Below, in pieces: positions 1 through 9,417 of a DNA stretch of 64,000 bases (position 1 is its first letter; every line of letters starts with the position of its first letter). Made by a program: the position numbers and the translations under genes. The notes beneath the pieces were generated by a model. It saw only the letters and a list, made by a program, of their open reading frames with translations. It was not told the origin of the DNA and did no database searches. This DNA comes from Synechococcales cyanobacterium CNB (GTDB lineage: Bacteria > Planctomycetota > Phycisphaerae > Phycisphaerales > UBA1924), in NCBI GenBank assembly GCA_030263455.1, contig SZOZ01000006.1, positions 81,285 through 145,284 of the forward strand, in the 5' to 3' direction.

Positions 1-1
1 G

Positions 2-436
2 GCGTTCATCGGGCGCATCGCCGACGACGTCATCGAGATCGTCGGCTTCGCACGCTGGCTCGGACTCGGCTGCCTCGTCGCCGTCCTCGCCCTCGTCGGC
101 AACTCGATCGTCCTCGGGGTCCAGAGCCGCGTCTCCGAGCACGCCGTTCTCCAGACGCTCGGCTTTCCCGGCCGGCTCGTCGCCGCGCTCATCGTCGCTG
201 AGGGCGTGATCCTCGCCCTCGTCGGCGGACTCGTCGGCGCGGGCGCGGCCGTCGCGGTCGCGGGATTCAAGAGCTTCGCTCTCTCCGTTGAGGGCGCGAC
301 CATACCCATCGTCGCCGACACCGCCCTCCTCCTCACCGGCATGGTCGTCTGCGGCGCAATCGGCGTCGTAGCAGGCCTCGTCCCCGCGTGGCAGGCGTCC
401 AACCGCGAGATCGCCGAATGCTTCAGGGCCGCCTGA
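2..436 (+). CDS. ABC transporter permease, FtsX family (C-terminal part)
   Basis: Only the last 144 codons are inside the window; the frame is open from base 2. The visible part is an FtsX-type permease C-terminus: a transmembrane segment, a short loop with the typical sequence VSEHAVLQTLGFPGRLV that contacts the ATPase, and two more hydrophobic segments ending in VPAWQASNREIAECFRAA. The family exports lipoproteins, peptides or drugs together with a LolD/MacB-type ATPase, which would lie upstream of the window. It ends 11 nt before a second FtsX permease, so the two probably form a heterodimer. The substrate cannot be told from the sequence. Confidence 0.85.
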   Translation, partial: AFIGRIADDVIEIVGFARWLGLGCLVAVLALVGNSIVLGVQSRVSEHAVLQTLGFPGRLVAALIVAEGVILALVGGLVGAGAAVAVAGFKSFALSVEGATIPIVADTALLLTGMVVCGAIGVVAGLVPAWQASNREIAECFRAA

Positions 437-447
437 GAACAACCCCC

Positions 448-1620
448 ATGCGACAACTCCCATTCCATTACGCCTTCCGCAACCTCGGCCGAAGCCGACT
501 GCGCCTCGCCGCTACGCTCATCGGCTCCACCCTCGTCGTCCTGCTCGCTCTCGCCTCGGGCGGGTTCGTACGCGGCATGACCGCCACGCTCACCCAGCGC
601 GCGGGCCTCCACGAAAACGTCATGATCGTCGGCATCGGCAGCGAGGAAGGCGTCGAACGCTCCCAGATCGACGCGGGCATCGAGGGCATCGCCGCCGCCA
701 GCATCACCGGCCTCAAGCAGAGCGCGGGCGTCGTCTACGCCTCGCCCGAGATCCATGCCGCCCTTCCCGTGCGAGAGAGCGCGACCAGCGACCGCGACCT
801 CCCCGCCGTGATGCGCGGCGTGCGACCGGTCGCGCTGCTCGTCCACCCGGAAGTCGAGATCGTCGAGGGCCGCGCCCCGCGCAGCGGACGCGATGAACTC
901 ATGGTCGGCGCCCTCGCCGCCACGCGCCTCGGCCTGCCCGATTCCCGCCTCGCCATCGGCCAGACGCTCCACTTCAGCAACCGCGAGTGGACCATCGTCG
1001 GCCGCTTCACAGCGCCAAACACCGTCATGGACGCCGAAATCTGGCTCCCCTTGATCGACCTGCAGGTCGCGATCAACCGGCCCGCATCGCTCTCCTGCGT
1101 GATCGTCACGCTCGACTCCGCCCGCTTCGCCGACGTGGACCTCTTCGTCAAAGGGCGCCTCGACCTCGAAATCACGGCCATCCCGGAACGCGACTACTAC
1201 GCTTCCATCGCCGCTTTCTACGCTCCGATCCGCGCCATGGTGCTCGTCACCGCCGCGCTCATCGCCTCGGGCGGCATCCTCGGCGGTCTCAACACCATGT
1301 ACGCCGCGTTCGCAGCCCGCGTCCGGGAGGTCGGCATGCTCCAGGCACTCGGCTTCACACGCACCGCCATTGTCCTCAGCCTCACCGAGGAATCGACCTT
1401 TGCCGGCGCGTGCGGCGCGCTCGCCGGTGCTGCCCTCGGCCTGCTCCTGCTCGACGGCCTCGCCGTCCGCTTCTCCATGGGCGCGTTCATGCTCACCCTC
1501 GACGCACCCGTCGTCCTTGTCGGCGTCCTCGCCGGGCTGGGCGTCGGACTCGTCGGCGCCATCCCGCCCGCCGTTCGTTGTCTCCGTCTCTCCATCCCCG
1601 AGGCCCTCAAGGCCCACTGA
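448..1620 (+). CDS. ABC transporter permease, MacB/FtsX family
   Basis: A 390-aa permease. One N-terminal transmembrane helix (about residues 20-40) is followed by a periplasmic MacB_PCD-like domain (about 45-255), and then three hydrophobic segments with the FtsX loop REVGMLQALGFTRTAIVL. The open frame extends upstream, but the ATG at 448 gives the normal start (MRQLPFHYAFRNLGRSRLRL) and lies just after the previous gene, so it was chosen. It is the second permease of the operon, and the following gene encodes a lipoprotein that could be its cargo or accessory factor. The family is certain; the transported molecule is unknown. Confidence 0.88.
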   Translation: MRQLPFHYAFRNLGRSRLRLAATLIGSTLVVLLALASGGFVRGMTATLTQRAGLHENVMIVGIGSEEGVERSQIDAGIEGIAAASITGLKQSAGVVYASPEIHAALPVRESATSDRDLPAVMRGVRPVALLVHPEVEIVEGRAPRSGRDELMVGALAATRLGLPDSRLAIGQTLHFSNREWTIVGRFTAPNTVMDAEIWLPLIDLQVAINRPASLSCVIVTLDSARFADVDLFVKGRLDLEITAIPERDYYASIAAFYAPIRAMVLVTAALIASGGILGGLNTMYAAFAARVREVGMLQALGFTRTAIVLSLTEESTFAGACGALAGAALGLLLLDGLAVRFSMGAFMLTLDAPVVLVGVLAGLGVGLVGAIPPAVRCLRLSIPEALKAH

Positions 1621-1649
1621 TCCGGCGTCCGATCGCCGAGGAGTCTCCC

Positions 1650-2171
<522 letters not shown>

Positions 2172-2194
2172 AGCGGCGAACGAACACGCACCCG

Positions 2195-2686
2195 TCAGTC
2201 CGACGACGGGTCCGGGGTCTCCAGCACACGGCGCGTCTGCGCCTCGCGATACCCCGCCAGCGCGTCCCGGTACTCCGGTCGCTTCGTGCCCAGGATCGCG
2301 GCCGCGAGCAGTGCGGCGTTGATCGCCCCGGCCTTCCCGATCGTCAGCGTGCCCACCGGAACGCCCGCCGGCATCTGCACGATCGACAGCAGCGAATCGA
2401 CGCCCTTGAGCGCCTTGGACTCCACCGGCACCCCCAGCACTGGCAGCGTCGTCTTCGCGGCGCACATGCCCGGCAGGTGCGCCGCCCCGCCCGCCCCCGC
2501 GATGATGACCTCCAGCCCCCGCCCCTCGGCCGACGAGGCGTACTCGAAGAGCAGGTCCGGCGTCCGGTGCGCGCTCACCACCCGGCTCTCGTGCGGGATG
2601 CCGAGTTCCGACAGCGTCTCCGCGGCGTGGCGCATCGTCTCCCAGTCGGACTTCGAACCCATGATGATGCCGACCAGCGCGTTCAT
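2195..2686 (-). CDS. purE: N5-carboxyaminoimidazole ribonucleotide mutase PurE
   Basis: A 163-aa cytosolic enzyme of de novo purine synthesis that converts N5-CAIR to CAIR. The class I PurE motifs are present: [13 protein letters not shown] at the start, [10 protein letters not shown] (active-site His) near residue 35-45, [12 protein letters not shown] around 63-74, and [17 protein letters not shown]. The length is normal for PurE (about 160 aa). The frame extends further upstream but without homology; the ATG at 2686 gives the canonical N-terminus. No purK is next to it. A TATGAT hexamer lies 9 nt upstream of the ATG, so the mRNA leader would be only a few bases long. Confidence 0.95.
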   Translation of the reverse strand: MNALVGIIMGSKSDWETMRHAAETLSELGIPHESRVVSAHRTPDLLFEYASSAEGRGLEVIIAGAGGAAHLPGMCAAKTTLPVLGVPVESKALKGVDSLLSIVQMPAGVPVGTLTIGKAGAINAALLAAAILGTKRPEYRDALAGYREAQTRRVLETPDPSSD

Positions 2687-2695
2687 GACATGAGC

Positions 2696-2701
2696 ATCAT
2701 A
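2696..2701 (-). promoter_or_regulatory. -10 element of purE
   Basis: TATGAT on the minus strand ends 9 nt before the purE ATG, predicting a leader of about 2-3 nt. A second ATG between them reads ATG TCA TGA and overlaps the purE start. No -35 hexamer is obvious. Confidence 0.5.
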
Positions 2702-2733
2702 GGAACACGATCGACGAAGGGGTCCGCAGCCGA

Positions 2734-3420
2734 TCAGGGCAGCCGCTCCGCCCACTCCGCCGGCAACTCCCTGTATCCCTTCGACGAGCCGTCGAAACGC
2801 ACCGCCTGCACGACCCGTCCCGATGCATGGAACCACCCGACCCGGTACTCGACGTGCTCGCTCTGGCGGAAATCGATCACGCTCGCCGTCCGGTCCGAGG
2901 GGGGGGCGTCCGTGATGTTGTATCCCAGGTCCGAGTCCAGCAGCATCGCCGGACGATCCGGGAACGCCACGAAATCGAACCGCACGTGCGCCCGCCCGTC
3001 CGGCAGGTCGTAGTCCGTCGCGTCGCCCATGTCCGCGCCGGCGTGGCCTGTGCCGTTCATCGCGTACGTCCGCGTCATCACGACTCCAAACGCACGGTCG
3101 ATCGTCGGGCACACGAGCACGGATTTCGACCGATACAACTCGCCACCCGTCTCCCCGGCCATCCCCGCGTACGTCTGCACCACCAGCGCCCAGTTCGGCG
3201 GCTTGCCCCACGGCTGCCCGATCGCAGGCCCGTACCCGTCGTACTCATCGGCATAGATACGGCATGCGAGGAACATCTGACGAAGGTTCGACAGGCACGC
3301 CGCACCCCGACCCGCCTCGCGCGCCCCGGCCAGCGCGGGCAGCAGCAGACCGATGAGCAACGCAACGACCGCGATCACCACCAGCAGCTCGACAAGAGTG
3401 AAGCCACGCCGAACGGACAT
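2734..3420 (-). CDS. prepilin-like protein with type II secretion/pseudopilin N-terminus
   Basis: A 228-aa protein with a class III (prepilin) signal: the short basic leader MSVRRG, then the cleavage-site motif [13 protein letters not shown], which continues as a hydrophobic helix to about residue 30. This is followed by the [21 protein letters not shown] region typical of the large planctomycete prepilin-like family (DUF1559 relatives). The globular part ends with a [21 protein letters not shown] segment, resembling the H-x-G-G terminal motif of that family. Such proteins are processed by PilD-type peptidases and assembled or anchored in the envelope. The exact role is unknown, and no other pilus or type II secretion gene is adjacent. 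Confidence 0.85.
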   Translation of the reverse strand: MSVRRGFTLVELLVVIAVVALLIGLLLPALAGAREAGRGAACLSNLRQMFLACRIYADEYDGYGPAIGQPWGKPPNWALVVQTYAGMAGETGGELYRSKSVLVCPTIDRAFGVVMTRTYAMNGTGHAGADMGDATDYDLPDGRAHVRFDFVAFPDRPAMLLDSDLGYNITDAPPSDRTASVIDFRQSEHVEYRVGWFHASGRVVQAVRFDGSSKGYRELPAEWAERLP

Positions 3421-3515
3421 GGTGGATTCTGGGCCTGCCGACGCCCCACGGCTACCGTCACACTCCCAATGTCCACTGTCCTTTGTCCTCTGTTCACTGG
3501 CTCAAGGAGGCCCGC

Positions 3516-4721
3516 ATGACCCGCAGAACCCTCGCCGTGCTCTTGACCGCCTTTGCCTGGCCCACCTCCGGGCAGGGAACGGGGCCGGGAGTCCCCGAGT
3601 TCGGCGTGCGCGAGGGGTATCTCGTCGAGGTCGCCGTCCCCTCGCTCCCCGGGGCGAGGTTCCTCGCCTTCGACGATCGGGGCACGCTCTACGTCTCCCT
3701 CCCAGGGCCGGGCGTCATACGCACCTTCCACGACCCCGACGGCGACGGACGCTACGAGCCGCTCGGCACTTTCGTGCAGGGCAAGCGCTCCGTCCACGGA
3801 CTCTGCTTCGCCGACGGATGGATGTGGTTCAGCACCGAGTCCTCCATCCACAAGGGACGCGACACCAACGGCGACGGCGTCGCGGACGAAGTCGTGGACG
3901 TCCTCTCCGAACGCGACCTGCCCACAAGGGGGGGGCACTGGTGGCGATCCCTGCTCGTCACCGGCGATCACATCTACACATCCATCGGCGACTCCGGCAA
4001 CATCACCGACGAACGCGACACCGACCGCCAGAAACTCTGGCGCTACAACCTCGACGGCACCGGAAAGACCCTCTTCGCCGAGGGCCTCCGCAACACCGAG
4101 AAACTCCGCATCCGACCAGGCGACGACCCCGCCGCCGAACGCCTCTGGGGGTTCGACCACGGCTCCGACTGGTTCGGACAACCCATCGGCGACAGGCAGG
4201 GCCACCAGCCCATCACCGATCTCAACCCGCCCGACGAACTCAACCTCTACGTCAGGGGCGGCTTCTACGGGCACCCCTTCGTCACCGGTCTCCGCGTCCC
4301 ACGCTACGAGTACCTCGACCGCTCCGACATCCACGACCTCGCCGCTCGCACAACCCCCCCCGAGTGGTGCGTCGGCGCGCACTGGGCCACCAACGGCTTC
4401 ACATTCGTCGATCCCGCACGCAACCGCGGCGCGTTCCCCCCCGATCACAACGGCGACATCTTCATCGCCTGCCACGGCTCATGGAACAGCTCCGTTCCCG
4501 TCGGCTACTGCGTCGCCCGCGTGATCTTCGACGATGACCCGCTCGGCGCGGGCAGGCCCGTCGGCATGGTCAAGGTCGTCTCCACCCTCAGCCGCGACGC
4601 CCGGCAGGTGCTCGCCCGACCCGCGGACGTCGAGCAAGCCCCCGACGGCTCCCTCTTCTTCTCGACCAGCGGACGCGAGGGCGCGATCTACCGGCTGCGC
4701 TACGTCGGCATGGACGAGTAA
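3516..4721 (+). CDS. secreted beta-propeller protein, sorbosone/glucose dehydrogenase-like
   Basis: A 401-aa protein with an N-terminal signal peptide (about residues 1-20, ending PTSGQ). The rest matches the planctomycete 'membrane-bound dehydrogenase' / PQQ sugar dehydrogenase-like propeller: FLAFDDRGTLYVSLPGPG, DPDGDGRYE, VHGLCFADGWMWFSTE, DTNGDGVADE, GDSGNITDER, GFDHGSDW, and the C-terminal ADVEQAPDGSLFFSTSGREG. Asp/Gly-rich loops suggest calcium binding. No CXXCH haem motif is present, unlike many relatives that carry a fused cytochrome domain. The ATG at 3516 follows a strong AAGGAGG site. An electron-transfer dehydrogenase role is an inference from the fold; the substrate is unknown. 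Confidence 0.8.
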   Translation: MTRRTLAVLLTAFAWPTSGQGTGPGVPEFGVREGYLVEVAVPSLPGARFLAFDDRGTLYVSLPGPGVIRTFHDPDGDGRYEPLGTFVQGKRSVHGLCFADGWMWFSTESSIHKGRDTNGDGVADEVVDVLSERDLPTRGGHWWRSLLVTGDHIYTSIGDSGNITDERDTDRQKLWRYNLDGTGKTLFAEGLRNTEKLRIRPGDDPAAERLWGFDHGSDWFGQPIGDRQGHQPITDLNPPDELNLYVRGGFYGHPFVTGLRVPRYEYLDRSDIHDLAARTTPPEWCVGAHWATNGFTFVDPARNRGAFPPDHNGDIFIACHGSWNSSVPVGYCVARVIFDDDPLGAGRPVGMVKVVSTLSRDARQVLARPADVEQAPDGSLFFSTSGREGAIYRLRYVGMDE

Positions 4722-4741
4722 CCCATGCCCCACACGCGCCG

Positions 4742-5701
4742 TCACCCGATCGACGCCGCCCTCGCCCGCAGACCGTCGATCATCCCACGCACTTCCTCCG
4801 CCATCCGCGTGTTCGGAAACTCGTTGATGATCCGCTCACCCACTCGTGCGGCGTGCCCCCACCGACGATCCCGGACAGCCAGCTTGAACTCCACGCCGAG
4901 GTTCTCCCGCGCTTTGCCGATCACGCCGCGCGCCACCTCCCGGAACGGCTCCGCCTCGCGCTCCGACAGGTAGCCGTCCAGTTCCTTGAGCATCGCCATC
5001 GCGTCCTCGATCCGGCTCTCCTGCGCCGCCAGCAGGAACCGGCGTTCCAGGTCCTCCTTGTACCGCTCGTGCGCGTCGTCCACACGCTTGCGAAGCCCCT
5101 GCACCCGGTGCGAATCCGGGTACAGCCGGGTGAGCCTCCCCGCCTCGGCACGCGCGTCGTCCCATCGACGCTGGATGATCAGCCCGTCCAACTGCGCGAT
5201 CGCCGCCGAAATCTGCCGCTCGTACGCGTCGCGCCGACCCGCCTCGACCCGCGCTCGGAACTCCTCCGCATCCGTCCGGTAGCCGAAGCGATCCGCCAAC
5301 TCGCGCACCAGCACCAGCGCGGCCTCCCATTCACCTGCCGCGATGTCCTCCTCGATCGCCCGTCGCAGCAACTCCCTCTCACGCCCGCGGTTCAGCACGC
5401 GACGAGCGTCGTCCGAGAGCGCCTGCAGCTCCGCCAGCCGCTCGACCGCCGCCCTGAACTCCGACGCCGCCCGCCCGAAGTCACCCCCCCCTCCGCCCCC
5501 GTTCCGTACCGCCGCGAACGTCACCGGCGCGACCGCCAGCACCAGCACGAGCCCGAGCACACCCATCGCCGTCAGTGTCGTGTCGCGGTGCCAGACGCCC
5601 CACAGGCACAGACCGAGCGCGACCACCGCGGCCGCACCGTAACTCCACGCCAGCCTCACCGTCGTCTCCCGCCATGCCGATCGTGAACCCTTGTCGCTCA
5701 T
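4742..5701 (-). CDS. membrane-anchored coiled-coil/TPR-like protein, unknown function
   Basis: A 319-aa protein. Two predicted transmembrane helices lie near the N-terminus (about residues 17-35 and 43-63), then a Gly run and a long Arg/Glu/Ala-rich helical region to the end. Three repeated helical units of about 60-70 residues share patterns such as EWEAALVLVRELADRFGYR, RWDDARAEAGRLTRLYPDS and RWGHAARVGERIINEFPNT. These are TPR/Sel1-like helical hairpins (W...A......FP.s). The protein is probably an inner-membrane scaffold with a cytosolic repeat domain. It is the only minus-strand gene between two plus-strand units. No named family is recognised. Confidence 0.75.
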   Translation of the reverse strand: MSDKGSRSAWRETTVRLAWSYGAAAVVALGLCLWGVWHRDTTLTAMGVLGLVLVLAVAPVTFAAVRNGGGGGGDFGRAASEFRAAVERLAELQALSDDARRVLNRGRERELLRRAIEEDIAAGEWEAALVLVRELADRFGYRTDAEEFRARVEAGRRDAYERQISAAIAQLDGLIIQRRWDDARAEAGRLTRLYPDSHRVQGLRKRVDDAHERYKEDLERRFLLAAQESRIEDAMAMLKELDGYLSEREAEPFREVARGVIGKARENLGVEFKLAVRDRRWGHAARVGERIINEFPNTRMAEEVRGMIDGLRARAASIG

Positions 5702-5734
5702 CCCTGATGACTCCGTGGCTCGATTGAAGCCGCC

Positions 5735-6106
5735 TCAACTCCCAGGCGTCGGATCGCCGCAGTCCCGGCTCATCGGCACCAGGCACAGAAACCGCAGGCC
5801 GTCCGGACCCGCAGCCTGAAACTGATGCTCCTCGTTCGCAGGCACATAGATCACGTCGCCGGCCCGGATCGGTCGCTCCTTGCCCTCCAGCAATACGGTC
5901 CCCGAACCCGACACGATGAACACCTCGTGCTCGTAGTCGTGCGAGTGCCGAGGCGTGTGACCGCCGGCCTCGACACGGAACTGCCGCAACGCGAAGTTCG
6001 GCGCGCCGTCCGCACGCCCCACCATCACCGCCATTCGTGCCCCCTGCACGCCCGGCATCTCCACGGGGGTCAGCGGGGTCGCGTCGATGTTCCGGATCAG
6101 GGGCAT
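5735..6106 (-). CDS. cupin domain protein
   Basis: A 123-aa single-domain cupin. Motif 1 is GHTPRHSHDYEHEVFIVSGSG (cut here: G-HTPRHSHDYEHEVFIV), with metal-ligand histidines near residues 50-60, and motif 2 is AGDVIYVPANEEHQFQAAG with a His near residue 94. The short cupins in this group bind Fe, Mn or Zn and act as sensors, isomerases or small oxygenases; the substrate cannot be inferred. The ATG at 6106 is preceded by an AAGGAG site, which fixes the start although the frame runs on upstream. It is divergent from the metallo-beta-lactamase gene, with about 60 bp between them. Confidence 0.88.
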   Translation of the reverse strand: MPLIRNIDATPLTPVEMPGVQGARMAVMVGRADGAPNFALRQFRVEAGGHTPRHSHDYEHEVFIVSGSGTVLLEGKERPIRAGDVIYVPANEEHQFQAAGPDGLRFLCLVPMSRDCGDPTPGS

Positions 6107-6154
6107 GGTCGGCTCCTTGCCCTTTGATCGGGCTGGCTGCTCCCCAAGTCTAAC

Positions 6155-6160
6155 TATGAT
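6155..6160 (+). promoter_or_regulatory. -10 element for a leaderless metallo-hydrolase mRNA
   Basis: TATGAT ends 6 nt before the ATG at 6167, so transcription should start on or next to the start codon. No ribosome binding site is present. Confidence 0.55.
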
Positions 6161-6166
6161 CGATGG

Positions 6167-6817
6167 ATGCGGCCCGAGCCAGCCCCGAACGTCGAGATCG
6201 TCACCCTCGGGCCGTGGGAAACCAACTGCTACGTGGTCTCCGTGCCGGGGTCCGACGAGTGCTGGATCGTCGATGCCGGCTTCGACCCAGGTCGCCTGAT
6301 CGACACCGTCCGCAGGGGTGGTTTCCGACCCGCCGCGATCGTCCTGACCCATGCCCACCTCGACCACATCGGCGGTATCAACGCCGTCATCCGGGCATTC
6401 CCCCGGACTCCGGTCTGGGTTCACGCCGCCGAAGCGAAGTGGCTCAACGATCCCGAACTGAACCTCTCCGCCGCGATCGGAATGCCCGTCACCGCCCCCG
6501 GCCCCGACCGGATGCTCGAAGGCGGCGAGGAAATCACGCTCGCGGGCACCACCTGGCGCGTCCTCCACACGCCCGGCCACTCGCCGGGCGGCATCACGCT
6601 TGTCCACGACGCCTCGAAGACCGCGATCGTCGGCGACACCCTCTTCGCCGGTTCAGTCGGACGCAGCGACTTCCCGACCTCGGACCCGGATGCACTCGTG
6701 CGCTCCATCCGCCACACGCTCTATGCGCTCCCCGACGACACCCGCGTCCTGCCCGGCCACGGCCCCGCGACCACGATCGGTCGCGAGAAACAGACCAACC
6801 CGTTCGTGCGCGCCTGA
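6167..6817 (+). CDS. MBL-fold metallo-hydrolase, glyoxalase II-like
   Basis: A 216-aa protein with the complete metallo-beta-lactamase signature: THAHLDHIGG (HxHxDH, about residues 61-70), HTPGHSPGG (His about 134), GDTLFAGSVGRSDFP (metal-bridging Asp about 152) and LPGHGPATTIG near the C-terminus. GSVGR-D and the terminal REKQTNPF are typical of the short YcbL/glyoxalase II-like hydrolases that bind two metal ions. Members hydrolyse thioesters such as S-lactoylglutathione; the present substrate is uncertain. It starts without a ribosome binding site, directly downstream of a TATGAT box. Confidence 0.9.
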   Translation: MRPEPAPNVEIVTLGPWETNCYVVSVPGSDECWIVDAGFDPGRLIDTVRRGGFRPAAIVLTHAHLDHIGGINAVIRAFPRTPVWVHAAEAKWLNDPELNLSAAIGMPVTAPGPDRMLEGGEEITLAGTTWRVLHTPGHSPGGITLVHDASKTAIVGDTLFAGSVGRSDFPTSDPDALVRSIRHTLYALPDDTRVLPGHGPATTIGREKQTNPFVRA

Positions 6818-6823
6818 AGGCGA

Positions 6824-8530
6824 TCACCACCCACGCGCGACCGCGACCACGCTCTCGATGATCTCACGCGAGTTCGCGCATCGAGGGCACTTGTGCTGCC
6901 CGCCCAGCTTCCCGCGCGATTCGAGCCAGCGGTGGATCGCCCCCGGCGGCAGAGGCGTAACGACCGGAGGCGCCATGCCGAGGTCGGCCGTTCGCTTCGT
7001 CGTGTAGTCCACGTTCTGCGACTTGAGCGCGCGGTCGAACGCCTCGACGAACGCCGCCGGCACCGTGCCCGCGATCTCCACCGCCAGCTCCAGCCCGGGC
7101 CGCCGACCCTCTCCAGGGTACACCGGCGCAGCGGTGAACTCCCCGACCGTCACGCCCGCCTCGCGGGCCGCAGCCGCCACCGCGTTCTCGACGTGCTCGA
7201 CGATGATGTTCTCGCCGAAGGCGTTGATGAAGTGCCGATGCCGGCCGACAATGCGAAGGCGACAAGGGCCAACAAAGTCGCGGCCTCCTGTCCCCGGGGC
7301 GGGGCCTTGAAGGCCCAGTCTCGCCCTCGGTATCGAATCAAACTCCACAACGTCTCCCAGCACGTACCTCCACAATCCCGCGCACGTCGAGAGCACGACG
7401 ACGTACCTCACCCCCGGCTCGACCTCATCGCACGCGAACGCGCGCGGCGAGGCCGAGTCGATCTCTTCCAACGGCACAAACTCAAAAAAGTTCCCGTGGT
7501 CCGCGCACAGCCGCAACGAAGGCTGCGACACCCCCTCACGGTTCGGCTCGTCCTGGATCGCCACGAACGCCTCGCTCGCCGGGTACAACTCGATCCGGTG
7601 CGGGATGTCCTCGTTCTCGTTCCCCGACCAGAACCGACGCACGCGAGGATCGAACGGCGCATACTTCACGCCACCATGCACGAACACCCGCAGGTTCGGC
7701 CACAGGTCGCGGATGCACGACGCGGCACGCCCCCGCTCGCGCGCGACCTGCAACATCCGATCGAACAGCACGATCGCCCACGACGGCATCCCGCTGATGA
7801 ACCGCACGTCGTGATCGACGCACAGCCGCGCCATCGCGTCGATCTTCGCCGGCCAGTCGCTCATCAGCGCGATCTCACGCCCGGGCAGATACACCTCGCT
7901 CAGCGGCCAGCGGATCAACCCCGTCACCAGCCCCGACAGGTCGCCCGTGCGCACGCCGTGCTCGTTCGTCTCGACGCTCGTGGACCCGCCGATGAAGAGG
8001 CTCCGCCCTCCCATCAAGCCCGGGAGCGAGACCCCGAACCGAACCGCGTGCGCGAAAATGTCCAGGCTCGCCCGGTAGTTCGACCGCATCATCTCCCGGG
8101 AGACGGGGATGAACTTGTCGCCCGCGGTCGTGCCGCTGGTCTGCGCGAAGTCCCGCACCAGCCCCGGCCAGAGCACGTCCCGCTCGCCCCCCTCACGCAT
8201 CCGCGCGATCCGCTCGCGGAAGGCGTACCAGTCCGCGACCGGCGCCGAGGCACGGTATCCCGCCAGCATCTCGTCATCAGGCAGCGACGCCAGGCGCGCA
8301 AAGCCGTGCGAACGCCCGAACTCGCACCGCGCCGCTCGCCGCAGCAGCCACCGCAACTGCGCCCGCTGCACCCGCGCCGTGTGCTCCGCCCACCAGCGCG
8401 TGTCCGAGAGCCTCGCCGACCGGCGCGCAACACGTGCCCGCAGCGCGTGCCCCACGATCGAGGTCCAGCGCCCGTTCGCGGGCGAGTGTGCCGCGCTGGC
8501 CCGGTCAGCGACTGCCACGGCCGTTCGCAC
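6824..8530 (-). CDS. GH3 family acyl-adenylating enzyme with in-frame palindrome insertion
   Basis: A 568-aa member of the GH3 auxin-responsive-promoter family (ANL superfamily), which activates a carboxylic acid with ATP and can conjugate it to an amine. Visible motifs are AQTSGTTAGDKFIPVSREM (ATP-binding motif I, about 128-146), ELYPASEAFVAIQ (motif II), LGDVVEFDSI and INAFGENIIVEHVENAV (motif III). Between LGDVVEF and RLRIVGRHRHFINAFGE it has about 25 residues, including GLQGPAPGTGG, absent from the usual family pattern; they are encoded by a family-A palindrome at 7292-7322. The start is a GTG overlapping the end of the upstream hydrolase gene by 26 nt, which suggests translational coupling; GTG at 8518 is an alternative. 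The substrate is unknown. Confidence 0.85.
   Translation of the reverse strand: MRTAVAVADRASAAHSPANGRWTSIVGHALRARVARRSARLSDTRWWAEHTARVQRAQLRWLLRRAARCEFGRSHGFARLASLPDDEMLAGYRASAPVADWYAFRERIARMREGGERDVLWPGLVRDFAQTSGTTAGDKFIPVSREMMRSNYRASLDIFAHAVRFGVSLPGLMGGRSLFIGGSTSVETNEHGVRTGDLSGLVTGLIRWPLSEVYLPGREIALMSDWPAKIDAMARLCVDHDVRFISGMPSWAIVLFDRMLQVARERGRAASCIRDLWPNLRVFVHGGVKYAPFDPRVRRFWSGNENEDIPHRIELYPASEAFVAIQDEPNREGVSQPSLRLCADHGNFFEFVPLEEIDSASPRAFACDEVEPGVRYVVVLSTCAGLWRYVLGDVVEFDSIPRARLGLQGPAPGTGGRDFVGPCRLRIVGRHRHFINAFGENIIVEHVENAVAAAAREAGVTVGEFTAAPVYPGEGRRPGLELAVEIAGTVPAAFVEAFDRALKSQNVDYTTKRTADLGMAPPVVTPLPPGAIHRWLESRGKLGGQHKCPRCANSREIIESVVAVARGW
7292..7322 (+). repeat. palindromic repeat family A, copy A1 (inside GH3 gene)
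   Basis: CCCCGGGGCGGGGCCTTGAA followed by GGCCCAGTCTC. It matches the other family-A copies with the GGGGCGGGGCCTT-(N)-AGGCCC core. It lies in frame inside the GH3 coding sequence and encodes GLQGPAPGTG on the minus strand. Confidence 0.75.
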
Positions 8531-9353
8531 CCGCGGAACGTTCGTCGAGTTCCTCCGCGAACCGGATCATCGCCGCGGCGAACTCGTCCGGCCGCTCGAC
8601 CATCGGCACGTGCCCGCACCGGTCGAACCAGACCAGCCTCGCATCCGGCAGCAACCGCATGAACTCCTCCGCGGCCTCGGGCGGTGTCACGATGTCGTTA
8701 CGCCCCCAGATGAGCAGCGTCGGCGCGGTGATGCGCCCGATCTGCTCGCCGAGGTGGTTCCGGCGCGCCGTCCGCGACAGCCGCACCATCGCACGCGCCT
8801 TCTCACGGTGAGTCAGCTCGCGGTACGCACGGTCGAGGTCCGCCTCACGCACGTGCATCGGGTCGTAGAACAGTTCCCCGATCTTCCGGGCGAGCCACTC
8901 CCGGCTCGGCCGGATCTGCACCTCGCGCACCATCGACCGCTCGATCAGCCCGCTCGACCCCGCCAGCACCAGCCCCCGGACCAGTTCCGGCCGCCGCAGC
9001 GCGACTCGCAACGCGACGTGCCCCCCGAACGAGTTGCCCACCAGCACCGCCGGACCGTCGAGGTGCTGGTCGAGGAAACGGGAGGTCAACTCCTCCACGC
9101 CGTCCACCGAGCAGTCCTCGTCCGTCAGGTCGAGGAGGGGCAGTTCGAGCATCACGCAGCGGACCCGCGGGTGAACGCGGTTGACCACGTCCTCCCAGTG
9201 GTCGTTCAGCCCCACCAAGCCGTGCAGAAAGACGACCGTCGGCCCCTCGCCGACCTCCGTCACCTTCGCGCACACCGGCTGCCCGCTCGCCCCGACGAGG
9301 GTAAGCGAGGTAGACGGAAGGGCCGGTCCTGGGGTGACTTCGCTGGTCGGCAT
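8505..9353 (-). CDS. alpha/beta hydrolase
   Basis: A 282-aa alpha/beta-fold hydrolase. Motifs are the oxyanion-hole HG in VVFLHGLVGLNDHWEDVV, the nucleophile elbow GNSFGGHVAL (G-x-S-x-G), the acid in WGRNDIVTPPEAAEEFM and the catalytic His in FDRCGHVPMVERPDEF. The frame extends upstream into lolD, but the ATG at 9353 (MPTSEVTPG) lies after the lolD stop and was chosen. It sits between an ABC ATPase and a GH3 acyl-adenylating enzyme in a minus-strand operon and overlaps the GH3 start, so hydrolysis and re-ligation of an acyl compound may be linked; that is an inference. The family alone does not fix the substrate. Confidence 0.87.
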   Translation of the reverse strand: MPTSEVTPGPALPSTSLTLVGASGQPVCAKVTEVGEGPTVVFLHGLVGLNDHWEDVVNRVHPRVRCVMLELPLLDLTDEDCSVDGVEELTSRFLDQHLDGPAVLVGNSFGGHVALRVALRRPELVRGLVLAGSSGLIERSMVREVQIRPSREWLARKIGELFYDPMHVREADLDRAYRELTHREKARAMVRLSRTARRNHLGEQIGRITAPTLLIWGRNDIVTPPEAAEEFMRLLPDARLVWFDRCGHVPMVERPDEFAAAMIRFAEELDERSAGANGRGSR

Positions 9354-9417
9354 GGCTTCACGTGGGGCCGATCCGGGGATAGTAACCGCTTTACCCCCCC
9401 GGGGCGCGCCGGCCCCC

